Source: Frateuria_A yonginensis (lineage in GTDB: Bacteria > Pseudomonadota > Gammaproteobacteria > Xanthomonadales > Rhodanobacteraceae). From it: 64,000 bases of DNA. Below, in pieces: positions 55,800-64,000 of this stretch. The translations under genes were made by a program, and so were the position numbers. A model generated the notes under the pieces. It was not told the origin of the DNA and ran no database searches. It saw only the letters and a program-made list of their open reading frames with translations. The DNA is taken from NCBI RefSeq assembly GCF_037137055.1, contig NZ_JBBBNY010000005.1, forward strand, positions 1-64,000, given 5' to 3'. The stretch's first letter is position 1. Each line of letters begins with the position of its first letter.

Positions 55800-58700
55800 A
55801 TGAATGCCATTCGCGCGAACAGCGACAGTCCGATTCCATCGGCAGTTTTCGAGGAACTGAAAAAAAGCGGCTTTCCGACCCGGCGCCTTGAAGAGGCGCA
55901 ATTTTTTATCGGGGCCTTTTTCGCGCGGATGGCGCACAGCGACGTGGACCTGCACACGCCGGCCGAATGGGCGGCGCTGATCGCCAGCCTGCTGGAATTC
56001 CTGCAACAGCGCACGCCGGGCACCGCCAAGGTGCGCGTGCTCAATCCCGAACGCGGTCATGCCGGGCGCAGCCTGATCGAGGTCGTCACCGACGACATGC
56101 CGTTCCTGGTCGACACGGTCAGCATGATCGCCTCGGCGGAGCTGCAGATCCACGGCGTGATCCACCCGGTGGTCAAGGTACTGCGCGACAGTGACGGGCG
56201 GCTGCAGCGCCTCGGCGACGAGGCCGGGCAGCCGGAGTCGGTGATGCACTTCGAGGTCGACCGGGTCGCCGACGAGGCGGCGCAGGCGCACCTGAAGAAG
56301 CAGGTGGAAGTGGCGCTGGACGACGTGCGCGCGGCCGTCGCCGACTGGAGTGCGATGCGCGAGAAGGCGCTGGCGATTGCCGCCGACCTGCCGCAGCGCA
56401 AGCTCCCGCTGGAGGCGCAGGCGGTGCACGAGGCCGCCGACTTCCTGCGCTGGCTGGCCGACGACAACTTCACCTTCCTGGGTTTCCGCGAATACGAGGT
56501 GACCGAAGCCGACGGCGAGGAAGTCCTGCGGGCCCTCAACGATTCGGGCCTGGGCATCCTGCGCGGCAGCGAGCGCTCGGTGGCGCCGCGGTCGCTGCGC
56601 AGCCTGGTCGCCTCGGAACTGCCGCAGTCGGGCGCCACCGACGCGATCATCCTGACCAAGACCAACGCGCGCTCGCACGTGCACCGCCCCGGCTACATGG
56701 ACTACGTGGGCGTGCTGCGCTTCGACGCCAACGGCAAGCCGGTGGCCGAGCAGCGCTTCCTCGGCCTGTTCACCTCCAACGCCTACATGGCGCGGCCGCA
56801 GGACGTGCCGCTGGTGCGCCAGAAGGTGGAGGCGGTGCTGTGCCGTTCGGGCCTCAAGCGCGACTCCTACTCGGGCAAGTCGCTGCGTCACATCCTGGAG
56901 ACGCTGCCGCGCGACGAGCTGTTCCAGAGCAGCGAGGACGAGCTGTTCGCCGACGCCTGCGGCATCCTCGAACTGCGCCAGCGCGCCCGCACGCGGCTGT
57001 TCGTGCGCCGCGACCGCTACGGCCGGTTCTACACCTGCCTGGTGTACGTGCCGCGCGAGCGGTTCAACACCACGGTGCGCGAGCGCATCGAGCAGCTGTT
57101 GCGCGACGCGCTGCACGGCGAGCGCGTCGACTCGGCGGTGCTGATGGGCGAGGCCGCGCTGGCGCGCCTGCACGTGGTGGTGCGCCCGCGTATCGGCGAC
57201 CGCGCGGACTACGACGCCGCCGCGCTGGAACAGGCGGTGGCCGCGATCGTGCGCAACTGGCACGACGACGTGCGCGACGCGCTGGTGCGGGCGCGTGGCG
57301 ACCACGACGGCGTGGTACTGGCCAACCGCTACGTCAAGGCGCTGCCGGCCGGCTACGTGGACGAGGTGAGTCCGGACGTCGCCGCCGAGGACGTGCACGA
57401 GCTGTCGCTGCTGGAAGGCGACGACGCGGTGCGGATGTCCTTCTATCACCCGCCGCAGCGGCCGGACGAACTGCGCTTCAAGGTGTACCGCTCCGGCAGC
57501 GATATCGCCTTGTCGGAGGTGCTGCCGCAGCTGGAGAACCTGGGACTGCGCGTGCTCACCGAGCACGTCTACGACGTGCGCACCGGCGGCACGCCGCTGT
57601 TCATCCAGGACTTCGAGGTGCAGCCGGTCGGCGACCTGACCTTCACCGTGGAGCAGGTCGGCTCGCTGTTCGAGGACGCCTTCGAGCAGATCTGGCGCGG
57701 CAACGCGGAGAACGACGGCTTCAACCGCCTGGTGCTGGGCGCCAAGCTCAACTGGCGCCAGGTCGCGATGCTGCGCGGCTACTGCAAGTACCTGCTGCAG
57801 ACCGGCGTGTCCTTCTCGCAGGCCTACATGGAGGATGCGCTGAACCGCTACCCGGGAATCGCCGGGCTGTTCGTAGAGCTGTTCCACGCCAAGTTCGACC
57901 CGCGCCGCGAGGCGCTTTCTCCCGGCGAACTCGCCACTGCGCGCGAGCTGCTCGACGCGGAAATGCGCGTGCTCATCCCGGGCAACGTGCAGGCTGCGCA
58001 GCCGGGCCTGGTCGAGGGCCTGGTGGGCATGCTGTCGCGTCCGCGCGCCGAGCAGGTAGCGGTGGTCGAGGACGCGATCGCCGCCCTGCTGGAGAACGTG
58101 TCCAGCCTGGACGACGACCGCATCCTGCGCAGCTTCCTGGGCGTGATCCGTGCCACCCTGCGCACCAGCTTCTTCCAGCAGTGGGACGGCGCCTACCGGC
58201 CGTACATCAGCTACAAGTTCGATTCGCACAAGGTGCCCGACCTGCCCAAGCCGGTGCCGTACCGCGAGATCTTCGTCTACGCCGCGCGCGTGGAGGGCAT
58301 CCACCTGCGCTTCGGCGCGGTGGCGCGCGGCGGCCTGCGCTGGTCCGACCGCCGCGAGGACTTCCGCACCGAGGTGCTGGGCCTGGTCAAGGCGCAGATG
58401 GTGAAGAACACCGTCATCGTGCCGGTCGGCTCCAAGGGCGGCTTCTTCGTCAAGCGTCCGCCCGTCGGCGGCGACCGCGACGCGCAGCTCGCCGAAGGCG
58501 TCGCCTGCTACAAGATGTTCATCAACGGCCTGCTCGACATCACCGACAACCTGGTGGAGGGCAAGGTGGTGCCGCCGCATGACGTGGTCCGCCAGGACGC
58601 CGACGATCCGTACCTGGTGGTGGCGGCCGACAAGGGCACGGCCACGTTCTCCGACATCGCCAACGCGATCTCGATCGGGCACAACTTCTGGCTCGGCGAC

Positions 58701-60728
58701 GCGTTCGCCTCCGGCGGCTCCAACGGCTACGACCACAAGGGCATGGGCATCACCGCCCGCGGCGCGTGGGAGTCGGTCAAGCGCCACTTCCGCGCGCTCG
58801 GCCGCAACTCGCAGACCGAGGACTTCACCTGCGTGGGCATCGGCGACATGTCCGGCGACGTGTTCGGCAACGGCATGCTGCTGTCGGAGCACATCCGGCT
58901 GCTCGCGGCGTTCGACCACCGCCACATCTTCCTCGACCCGAATCCCGACGCGGCGCGCTCCTTCGCCGAGCGCCAGCGCATGTTCAAGCTGCCGCGCTCC
59001 AGCTGGGAGGACTACGACAAGTCGCTGATCTCCGAGGGCGGCGGCGTCTACCCGCGCAGCGCCAAGTCGATCCCGGTCTCGCCCCAGGTGCGCGAGGCGC
59101 TGGGCATCAAGGGCGAGGTCACGCACCTGACGCCCGCCGAGCTGATGAGCGCGATCCTCAAGGCGCCGGTGGACCTGCTGTGGAACGGCGGCATCGGCAC
59201 CTACGTCAAGGCCGGCAGCGAGACCAACGCCGAGGTCGGTGACCGCGCCAACAACGCGCTGCGCATCAACGGCGCGGAGCTGCGCTGCAAGGTGGTGGGC
59301 GAGGGCGGCAACCTGGGCCTGACCCAGAAAGGCCGCATCGAGGCGGCCCAGCACGGCGTGCTGCTCAACACCGACTTCATCGACAACTCCGCGGGCGTGG
59401 ACACCTCCGATCACGAGGTGAACATCAAGATCCTGCTCAACGACGCGGTGCGCCGCGGCGAGCTGACCGAGGAGGGCCGCAACACGCTGCTCGCCGCGAT
59501 GACGGACGAAGTGGCGCAGCTGGTGCTGTGGGACAACTACCGCCAGAACCAGGCGATCACGCTGATGGAGCACCAGTCGGTCAAGCGGCTGGGCTCGATG
59601 GCGCACTTCATCCGCCAGCTGGAGGCCGAGGGCCTGCTCGACCGCCAGGTCGAGAACCTGCCGTCCGACGCGGAGCTGGCCGAGCGCAAGGCGCGCCACC
59701 AGGGCCTGACGCGGCCGGAGCTGGCGGTGCTGCTGTCCTACGACAAGATCAAGCTGTACCAGCAACTGCTCGAGTCGGACGTGCCGGAGGACCCGTACCT
59801 CTCCAAGGAGCTGGTGCGCTACTTCCCCGAGCCGCTGCACGAGAAGTACGCGGCCAACATGCAGCGCCACCGCCTCAAGCGCGAGATCATCGCCACCGCG
59901 GTGACCAACTCGACGATCAACCGCATGGGCGCCACCTTCATGATGCGCATGCAGGAGGACACCGGGCAGGGGCCCGCGGCGATCGCCAAGGCCTATACCG
60001 CCGCGCGCGAGATCCTCGATGCCCGCGAGCTGTGGGCCGAGATCGAGGCGCTCGACGGCAAGGTGGCCGAGGACACCCAGATCGACGCGATCATGCAGAT
60101 CTGGGCGCAGCTGCGGCACATGACGCGCTGGCTGCTCAACCGCCCCGGCGGCACCCTGGACATCGCCGCCAACGTCGAGCGCTACCAGGCCGGCGTCAGC
60201 GCGCTGCGCCAGGCGCTGCCCGACGCGCTCACCGAGACGGGCCGCGCGGATTTCGAACTCAGCTGCGAGAAGTGGGAAGGCCTGGGCGTGCCGACCGAGC
60301 TCGCCGTGCGCCTGGCCCGCATGCCGCGCCTGCGTGCGGTGCTCGACATGGTGGAAGTGGCGCGCCAGAGCGACCACTCGGTCGCCACCGTCGCCCAGGT
60401 GTTCTACGAACTGGGCGAGGCGCTGGACCTCGAGTGGCTGCGCGGCCAGATCGAGGCGCTGCCGGTCGAGGGCCACTGGCACGCCCAGGCCCGCGGTTCG
60501 CTGCTGGACGAGCTCAACCTGCAGCACCGGGCGCTGGCCCAGCAGGTGCTGGCGCTGGCCGGCGGCAACCGGGAGGTTTCGCCGGTACGGGCGTGGCTGG
60601 AGCGGGACGACCCCACGCTGCAGTACACCCGCGCCATGCTGTCGGAGATCCTGACCCAGAACGCGGACTACCCGATCGCCTCGGTGGCCGTCCGCCGCCT
60701 CGCGCAGCTGGCGCAGGTGCCGGTGTGA
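55800..60728 (+). CDS. gdhB: NAD-specific glutamate dehydrogenase, large (about 180 kDa) class
   Basis: Oxidatively deaminates glutamate to 2-oxoglutarate with NAD, a catabolic route for amino acids. The 1642-residue protein belongs to the large GDH class of Pseudomonas, Streptomyces and Caulobacter. Regulatory ACT-like N-terminal domains come first (about 1-500, with DDMPFLVDTVSM). The catalytic centre follows, with RFGAVARGGLRWSDRREDFRTE, KGGFFVKRPP, NPDAARSFAERQR and GIGTYVKAGSETNAEVGDRAN. A long C-terminal helical region ends the chain. The start MNAIRANSDSP at ATG 55800 has no clear ribosome-binding site, and a few upstream codons cannot be excluded. It is transcribed alone, followed by a triple REP-like array. 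Confidence 0.94.
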   Translation: MNAIRANSDSPIPSAVFEELKKSGFPTRRLEEAQFFIGAFFARMAHSDVDLHTPAEWAALIASLLEFLQQRTPGTAKVRVLNPERGHAGRSLIEVVTDDMPFLVDTVSMIASAELQIHGVIHPVVKVLRDSDGRLQRLGDEAGQPESVMHFEVDRVADEAAQAHLKKQVEVALDDVRAAVADWSAMREKALAIAADLPQRKLPLEAQAVHEAADFLRWLADDNFTFLGFREYEVTEADGEEVLRALNDSGLGILRGSERSVAPRSLRSLVASELPQSGATDAIILTKTNARSHVHRPGYMDYVGVLRFDANGKPVAEQRFLGLFTSNAYMARPQDVPLVRQKVEAVLCRSGLKRDSYSGKSLRHILETLPRDELFQSSEDELFADACGILELRQRARTRLFVRRDRYGRFYTCLVYVPRERFNTTVRERIEQLLRDALHGERVDSAVLMGEAALARLHVVVRPRIGDRADYDAAALEQAVAAIVRNWHDDVRDALVRARGDHDGVVLANRYVKALPAGYVDEVSPDVAAEDVHELSLLEGDDAVRMSFYHPPQRPDELRFKVYRSGSDIALSEVLPQLENLGLRVLTEHVYDVRTGGTPLFIQDFEVQPVGDLTFTVEQVGSLFEDAFEQIWRGNAENDGFNRLVLGAKLNWRQVAMLRGYCKYLLQTGVSFSQAYMEDALNRYPGIAGLFVELFHAKFDPRREALSPGELATARELLDAEMRVLIPGNVQAAQPGLVEGLVGMLSRPRAEQVAVVEDAIAALLENVSSLDDDRILRSFLGVIRATLRTSFFQQWDGAYRPYISYKFDSHKVPDLPKPVPYREIFVYAARVEGIHLRFGAVARGGLRWSDRREDFRTEVLGLVKAQMVKNTVIVPVGSKGGFFVKRPPVGGDRDAQLAEGVACYKMFINGLLDITDNLVEGKVVPPHDVVRQDADDPYLVVAADKGTATFSDIANAISIGHNFWLGDAFASGGSNGYDHKGMGITARGAWESVKRHFRALGRNSQTEDFTCVGIGDMSGDVFGNGMLLSEHIRLLAAFDHRHIFLDPNPDAARSFAERQRMFKLPRSSWEDYDKSLISEGGGVYPRSAKSIPVSPQVREALGIKGEVTHLTPAELMSAILKAPVDLLWNGGIGTYVKAGSETNAEVGDRANNALRINGAELRCKVVGEGGNLGLTQKGRIEAAQHGVLLNTDFIDNSAGVDTSDHEVNIKILLNDAVRRGELTEEGRNTLLAAMTDEVAQLVLWDNYRQNQAITLMEHQSVKRLGSMAHFIRQLEAEGLLDRQVENLPSDAELAERKARHQGLTRPELAVLLSYDKIKLYQQLLESDVPEDPYLSKELVRYFPEPLHEKYAANMQRHRLKREIIATAVTNSTINRMGATFMMRMQEDTGQGPAAIAKAYTAAREILDARELWAEIEALDGKVAEDTQIDAIMQIWAQLRHMTRWLLNRPGGTLDIAANVERYQAGVSALRQALPDALTETGRADFELSCEKWEGLGVPTELAVRLARMPRLRAVLDMVEVARQSDHSVATVAQVFYELGEALDLEWLRGQIEALPVEGHWHAQARGSLLDELNLQHRALAQQVLALAGGNREVSPVRAWLERDDPTLQYTRAMLSEILTQNADYPIASVAVRRLAQLAQVPV

Positions 60729-60774
60729 TGGAAGCGTAGGAACGGCGTCCGGCTGCCGCCGGCGCCGGACCGCC

Positions 60775-60881
60775 TTGGGAGCGGGCTTGCCCGCGATGCT
60801 CCTGGTCCGTGCGGACAGAGGCATCGTGAGCGCTCCTACCTTCGTGGCCAGCCCATCGCGAGCAAGCTCGCTCCTACACGG
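60775..60881. repeat. Array of three REP-like units
   Basis: Three copies of the window's REP-like palindrome lie between gdhB and nadK: GGAGCGGGCTTGCCCGCGAT (60778-60797), the inverted and shortened GCATCGTGAGCGCTCCTACC (60821-60840), and the inverted full copy ATCGCGAGCAAGCTCGCTCC (60855-60874). The last two are in the same direction, so the array is a REPIN plus one unit. Confidence 0.75.
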
Positions 60882-60955
60882 GGCGTCGGGGCCGTCGCCT
60901 CGGTCCGTGCCGGTGGGCTAAGCTGGCCGCCTTCCTCCCTGGGACCGGCCCGACC

Positions 60956-61717
60956 ATGCGCCTCGCCTTCGTCGCCAGTGACACGCCCGTCGCCCAGCAG
61001 GCCCGCCGCAAGCTGGCCGAGCGCTACGGCGACCTGCCACCGCTGGAGGCCGAGGTGATCGTGGCGCTCGGCGGCGACGGCTTCATGCTGCGCACCCTGC
61101 ACGCGCACCGCGCGCTGAACCTGCCGGTGTACGGCATGAAGCTCGGCCGCGTCGGCTTCCTGATGAACAAGCACCACCTGGAGGACCTGCCGGGACGGAT
61201 CGCGCGTGCCCATGCGGCCGTGCTGTACCCGCTGCAGATGCGTACCACCGATGGCGACGGGCAGGAGCAGTTCGCGCTGGCCTTCAACGAGGTCTCGCTG
61301 CTGCGCCAGAGCAACCAGGCCGCGCATCTGGAGGTGAAGCTCAACGGCGAGGTCAAGCTGACCAATCTGGTCTGCGACGGCATCCTGGTGGCCACGCCGG
61401 CCGGATCCACCGCGTACAACCTCTCCGCGCACGGCCCGATCCTGCCGCTGGACGCCAACGTGCTGGCGCTCACCCCGATCAGCGCCTTCCGTCCCCGCCG
61501 CTGGCGCGGCGCGATCCTGCCGCACCGCACCCAGGTGACCCTGCGCGTGCTCGATCCGGGCAAGCGTCCGGTCAGCGCCACCGCCGATTTCCACGAGGTC
61601 CGCGACGTGCGCACCGTGCACGTGTGCCAGGCCGAGGAATGTGGCGTGAAGCTGCTGTTCGACCCGGAGCACAACCTGGAGCAGCGCATCCTGGACGAGC
61701 AGTTCGCCGCGGAATAG
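60956..61717 (+). CDS. nadK: NAD kinase
   Basis: Phosphorylates NAD to NADP. The 253-residue protein has the diagnostic GGDG motif (VIVALGGDGFMLR, about residues 36-48), YGMKLGRVGFLMN, FNEVSLLR, and the NAD-binding CDGILVATPAGSTAYNLSAHGPILP. It is about 40 residues shorter at the N terminus than the E. coli enzyme, beginning almost directly at the nucleotide-binding fold. Start: ATG 60956, preceded by a candidate -10 box TAAGCT 35 bases upstream and no strong Shine-Dalgarno site. The 5'-nucleotidase gene follows after 142 bases. Confidence 0.94.
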   Translation: MRLAFVASDTPVAQQARRKLAERYGDLPPLEAEVIVALGGDGFMLRTLHAHRALNLPVYGMKLGRVGFLMNKHHLEDLPGRIARAHAAVLYPLQMRTTDGDGQEQFALAFNEVSLLRQSNQAAHLEVKLNGEVKLTNLVCDGILVATPAGSTAYNLSAHGPILPLDANVLALTPISAFRPRRWRGAILPHRTQVTLRVLDPGKRPVSATADFHEVRDVRTVHVCQAEECGVKLLFDPEHNLEQRILDEQFAAE

Positions 61718-61847
61718 GGCAGCAGGCGAAGGGCAGGGGTGTGCGGCGAGAGCGTACTCCCCGCACGAGGGCAGCACGCGAGGTCGGTTTGCCCGCGTCA
61801 TGCGCCCGGCCTCGTCTCGCGACGCCCTCCGCGCTCGCCCCTTTTGC

Positions 61848-61853
61848 TAGATT
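61848..61853 (+). promoter_or_regulatory. -10 box of the 5'-nucleotidase gene, placed for a leaderless transcript
   Basis: TAGATT, preceded by TGC as in extended -10 promoters, is followed by exactly six bases (TCTCCC) and the ATG at 61860. No Shine-Dalgarno sequence is present. Confidence 0.5.
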
Positions 61854-61859
61854 TCTCCC

Positions 61860-62789
61860 ATGGACCCGGTCCCGATCAACGCCCACGACCCCCGCGCCAG
61901 CACCGACAACCGCCTGGTCGTGGCGATCTCCTCGCGTGCGCTGTTCGACCTCGGCGACAGCCACGCGCTGTTCGAGCGCGAAGGGCTGGATGCCTACCGC
62001 GCGTTCCAGATCGAGCACGAGAACGAGATCCTCAAGCCTGGCGTCGCCTTCCCGCTGGTGCAGAAGCTGCTGGGCCTGAACCGTCTCGCGGGCGACGTGC
62101 CGCCGGTGGAGGTGATCCTGCTCTCGCGCAATTCCGGCGACACCGGCCTGCGCATCTTCAACGCGATCCAGCACTACGGCCTGGAGATCAGCCGTGCCGC
62201 CTTCACCAGCGGCGCGCCGACCTCCGACTACATCGCGCCGTTCAAGGCCGACCTGTTCCTCTCGGCCAATGCCGAGGACGTCGGCCGCGCGCTGGCCGCG
62301 GGCGTGGCGGCGGCCACCATCCTGCCGTCCAGCGCCCCGCCGCGCGCCAGCGAGCAGTTGCGTATCGCCTTCGACGGCGATGCGGTGATCTTCGGCGACG
62401 AAGGCGAGCGCGTCTCGCGCGAGGAAGGCCTGGACGCTTTCCACCGCAGCGAGGTCGAGCGGGCGCAGGAGCCGCTCTCGGTCGGTCCCTTCCGCGGCTT
62501 CCTCACCGCGTTGCACCGCTTGCAGGCCGCTTTCCCGGCGGAGGATTCGCCGATCCGCACCGCCCTGGTCACCGCCCGCTCCGCGCCCGCGCACAAGCGG
62601 GTGATCCTCACCCTGCGCCGCTGGGGCGTGCGCATCGACGAGGCGCTGTTCCTGGGCGGACGCGACAAGGGACCGTTCCTCGACGCCTTCGGCGCCGACA
62701 TTTTCTTCGACGATTCGCCGGCCAACGTCGAGTCGGCGCGCAAGCACGTCGCCACGGGGCACGTGCCGCACGGGGTCAGCAACCGCTGA
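61860..62789 (+). CDS. Cytosolic-type 5'-nucleotidase (NT5C1-like, PF06189 family)
   Basis: Predicted to dephosphorylate nucleoside monophosphates in the cytoplasm. The 309-residue protein has the family segments LVVAISSRALFDLGDSHALFEREGLDAYRAFQ, VEVILLSRNSGDTGLRIFNAI, AFTSGAPTSDYIAPFKADLFLSAN and DEALFLGGRDKGPFLDAFGADIFFDDS. The last is a HAD-like acidic motif. It is the bacterial counterpart of vertebrate cytosolic 5'-nucleotidase 1, known for AMP. Its place after nadK suggests a nucleotide or NAD(P) connection, which is inference. The start is fixed by the -10 box six bases upstream. Confidence 0.87.
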   Translation: MDPVPINAHDPRASTDNRLVVAISSRALFDLGDSHALFEREGLDAYRAFQIEHENEILKPGVAFPLVQKLLGLNRLAGDVPPVEVILLSRNSGDTGLRIFNAIQHYGLEISRAAFTSGAPTSDYIAPFKADLFLSANAEDVGRALAAGVAAATILPSSAPPRASEQLRIAFDGDAVIFGDEGERVSREEGLDAFHRSEVERAQEPLSVGPFRGFLTALHRLQAAFPAEDSPIRTALVTARSAPAHKRVILTLRRWGVRIDEALFLGGRDKGPFLDAFGADIFFDDSPANVESARKHVATGHVPHGVSNR

Positions 62790-62839
62790 CGCCCGTGCCC
62801 GGGTGCTAGGCTGCGGTGGGCAACGCGGAGGGGACGACG

Positions 62840-63538
62840 GTGGTCAGGCACACGATGGGCACCTGCGCCGTCTGCGGCAAGCCCTTTCCGGCACGGGAAC
62901 TGGTACCCGGCGAACTGGTGCGTCCGGAGGTCGCCGCGGAGCTGACCAAGCTGGCGCCGGCCTGGCGCCCGGCGCAGCCGGTCTGCCGCGCGGATCTGGC
63001 CAAGGCCAGGGCGGCCTACGTGCACGATCTGCTCGAGTCGGAGAAGGGCGAGCTCAGTTCGCTGGAGAACGACGTGCTGCGCAGCCTGCGCGAGCACGAG
63101 TTGGTATCGACCGATATCGAGCGGGAGTTCGATCGCCAGTGGAGCTTCGGCGAGCGGCTGGCCGATCGCATCGCGGCTTTCGGCGGCAGCTGGACGTTCC
63201 TGGCCTGCTTCGGGCTGTTCCTGCTCGCCTGGGTGGGCATGAACTCGTTCGTGCTCTGGCGCCACCCGCCGGATCCGTACCCCTACATCTTCCTCAACCT
63301 GCTGCTTTCGTGCCTGGCCGCCATCCAGGCGCCGGTGATCATGATGAGCCAGAACCGGCAGGAGGCGAAGGACCGCCTGCGCTCGCAGCACGACTACAAG
63401 ATCAACCTGAAAGCCGAGTTGGAGATCCGCCACCTGCACGAGAAGGTCGACCACCTGTTGTCGCACCAGTGGGAGCGGCTGGTGCGGATCCAGGAACTGC
63501 AGGTAGAGCTGCTGTCCGACCTGGGGCGGCGCCGATAG
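62840..63538 (+). CDS. DUF1003 membrane protein
   Basis: A 232-residue protein with a CxxC pair at the N terminus (CAVCGKPF) and a charged helical part. Two membrane helices in the DUF1003 pattern follow (GGSWTFLACFGLFLLAWVGM and PYIFLNLLLSCLAAIQAPVIMMSQNRQ), then a C-terminal coiled segment (HDYKINLKAELEIRHLHEKVDHLL). The function of DUF1003 is unknown to me. Start: GTG 62840, seven bases after GGAGGGG; ATG 62855 is possible. A TAGGCT -10-like box lies upstream. Confidence 0.82.
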   Translation: MVRHTMGTCAVCGKPFPARELVPGELVRPEVAAELTKLAPAWRPAQPVCRADLAKARAAYVHDLLESEKGELSSLENDVLRSLREHELVSTDIEREFDRQWSFGERLADRIAAFGGSWTFLACFGLFLLAWVGMNSFVLWRHPPDPYPYIFLNLLLSCLAAIQAPVIMMSQNRQEAKDRLRSQHDYKINLKAELEIRHLHEKVDHLLSHQWERLVRIQELQVELLSDLGRRR

Positions 63539-63551
63539 CGCGGTCCCGGCC

Positions 63552-64000
63552 TCACGGCACCAGCCGGGCCCGCCGCCACCAGGCGGTCACTTGCTCCTCG
63601 CGCACCAGCGTGAACAGGCCGGCGCCCAGGATCATCGCGATGCCGACCAGCATCGGCCAGTCCAGCGTATCGCCGAACAGCCAGTAGCCGAAGCCGATCG
63701 CCCACAGCATCTGGCTGTACTGGGTCGGCGCAACGCGATTGGCGGGAGCGTTCTGGGTGGCGAGCATCAGCAGCACGCCGGCCAGTGCGGCGAGCAGGCC
63801 GTAGCCGGCGAGCAGCCACCACTGCTGCAGCGTCGGCCAGGCAAAGGAGGGCAGCATCAGCGCGCCGCCGACCACCAGCGGACCGATCACGCCGGCGCCG
63901 TACAGGCTGACGCGCTTCTCGTGCGCGCCGGCCAGGCGCAGCGCCACGACCGACACCGCCCCCGCCATGCCGCAGGCGATCGCGGCGAAGTGGCCCAGGC
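63552..64000 (-). CDS. EamA/DMT-family transporter (5' end outside the window)
   Basis: The C-terminal part of a drug/metabolite transporter of the EamA type, running off the right edge. At least five hydrophobic helices are visible. NRVAPTQYSQMLWAIGFGYWLFGDTLDWPMLVGIAMILGAGLFTL is the typical end of the second EamA repeat (given here as a description of residues about 80-125 of the visible part). Substrate is unknown. It converges on the DUF1003 gene with 13 bases between the stops. Confidence 0.83.
   Translation of the reverse strand, partial: LGHFAAIACGMAGAVSVVALRLAGAHEKRVSLYGAGVIGPLVVGGALMLPSFAWPTLQQWWLLAGYGLLAALAGVLLMLATQNAPANRVAPTQYSQMLWAIGFGYWLFGDTLDWPMLVGIAMILGAGLFTLVREEQVTAWWRRARLVP

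Noticed and set aside
53799..60824. A minus-strand frame of more than 2300 codons opposite gdhB and running into the efflux genes
   Set aside because: Same antisense effect of codon bias. The protein has no family features and it covers three well-supported genes in other frames.

Overview
The window is chromosomal DNA from a high-GC gammaproteobacterium, most likely of the Xanthomonadales/Rhodanobacteraceae (Dyella, Rhodanobacter, Luteibacter or relatives). The grounds are the strongly G/C-biased third codon positions, gene neighbourhoods shared with gammaproteobacteria, a MetH split into two genes, a type IV minor-pilin operon with PilY1, a 180-kDa-class NAD-glutamate dehydrogenase, and REP-like palindromes. 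The assignment rests on content and gene order alone, not on a database search.

Layout. 1-104: tail of an IS481-type transposase at the left edge. 225-8536: pgi converging on queG, then divergent nnr-tsaE-amiC-mutL, the same core as E. coli yjeS/yjeF-yjeE-amiB-mutL. 8623-15861: small metabolic and stress genes (DUF1684 lipoprotein-like exported protein, enoyl-CoA hydratase, FKBP isomerase, a DUF1289-NudL-SseA operon, a DUF4139 protein with an ECI1-like isomerase, a thioesterase overlapping uvrA). 15858-18797: uvrA. 19559-21399: rplU-rpmA-obgE. 21505-23273: glycosylasparaginase-cutC. 23450-31299: rpsT, then murJ, ribF, ileS, lspA, ispH.

31353-43089 is a block bracketed by tRNA-Thr(CGT) and tRNA-Val(CAC), both on the minus strand and each with its own sigma70 promoter. 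It holds a membrane TPR-GGDEF diguanylate cyclase and the minor-pilin operon pilV-pilW-pilX-pilY1-pilE-DUF4124-fimT, mostly joined by 4-base ATGA overlaps. The rplU/rpmA/obg, rpsT, murJ, ribF, ileS, lspA, ispH, minor-pilin order resembles that of Pseudomonas aeruginosa, with the tRNA and the cyclase lying between ispH and the pilin genes.

43207-64000: a LAB_N membrane protein; a minus-strand methionine unit made of an ArsR-methyltransferase regulator, the homocysteine half of MetH and the folate/cobalamin/AdoMet half of MetH; an acyl-CoA dehydrogenase; an atypical ZIP-family protein; an RND efflux pump (adaptor plus permease, no outer-membrane channel); NAD-glutamate dehydrogenase; NAD kinase; a cytosolic-type 5'-nucleotidase; a DUF1003 membrane protein; and a cut-off EamA transporter.

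Features that run through the window: (1) six genes (queG, nnr, mutL, the DUF1289 gene, ribF, the 5'-nucleotidase) have a TANNNT -10 box exactly 6 or 7 bases before the start codon and no usable Shine-Dalgarno site, so leaderless transcripts are predicted; (2) inverted pairs of one REP-like palindrome occur at five intergenic sites; (3) a second palindromic repeat sits in two gene junctions, ileS/lspA and between the MetH halves. I found no CRISPR array, prophage or defence island. Most of the window is housekeeping DNA. The less ordinary content is the ArsR-methyltransferase/MetH unit, the very large PilY1 and its operon, and the leaderless-promoter pattern.
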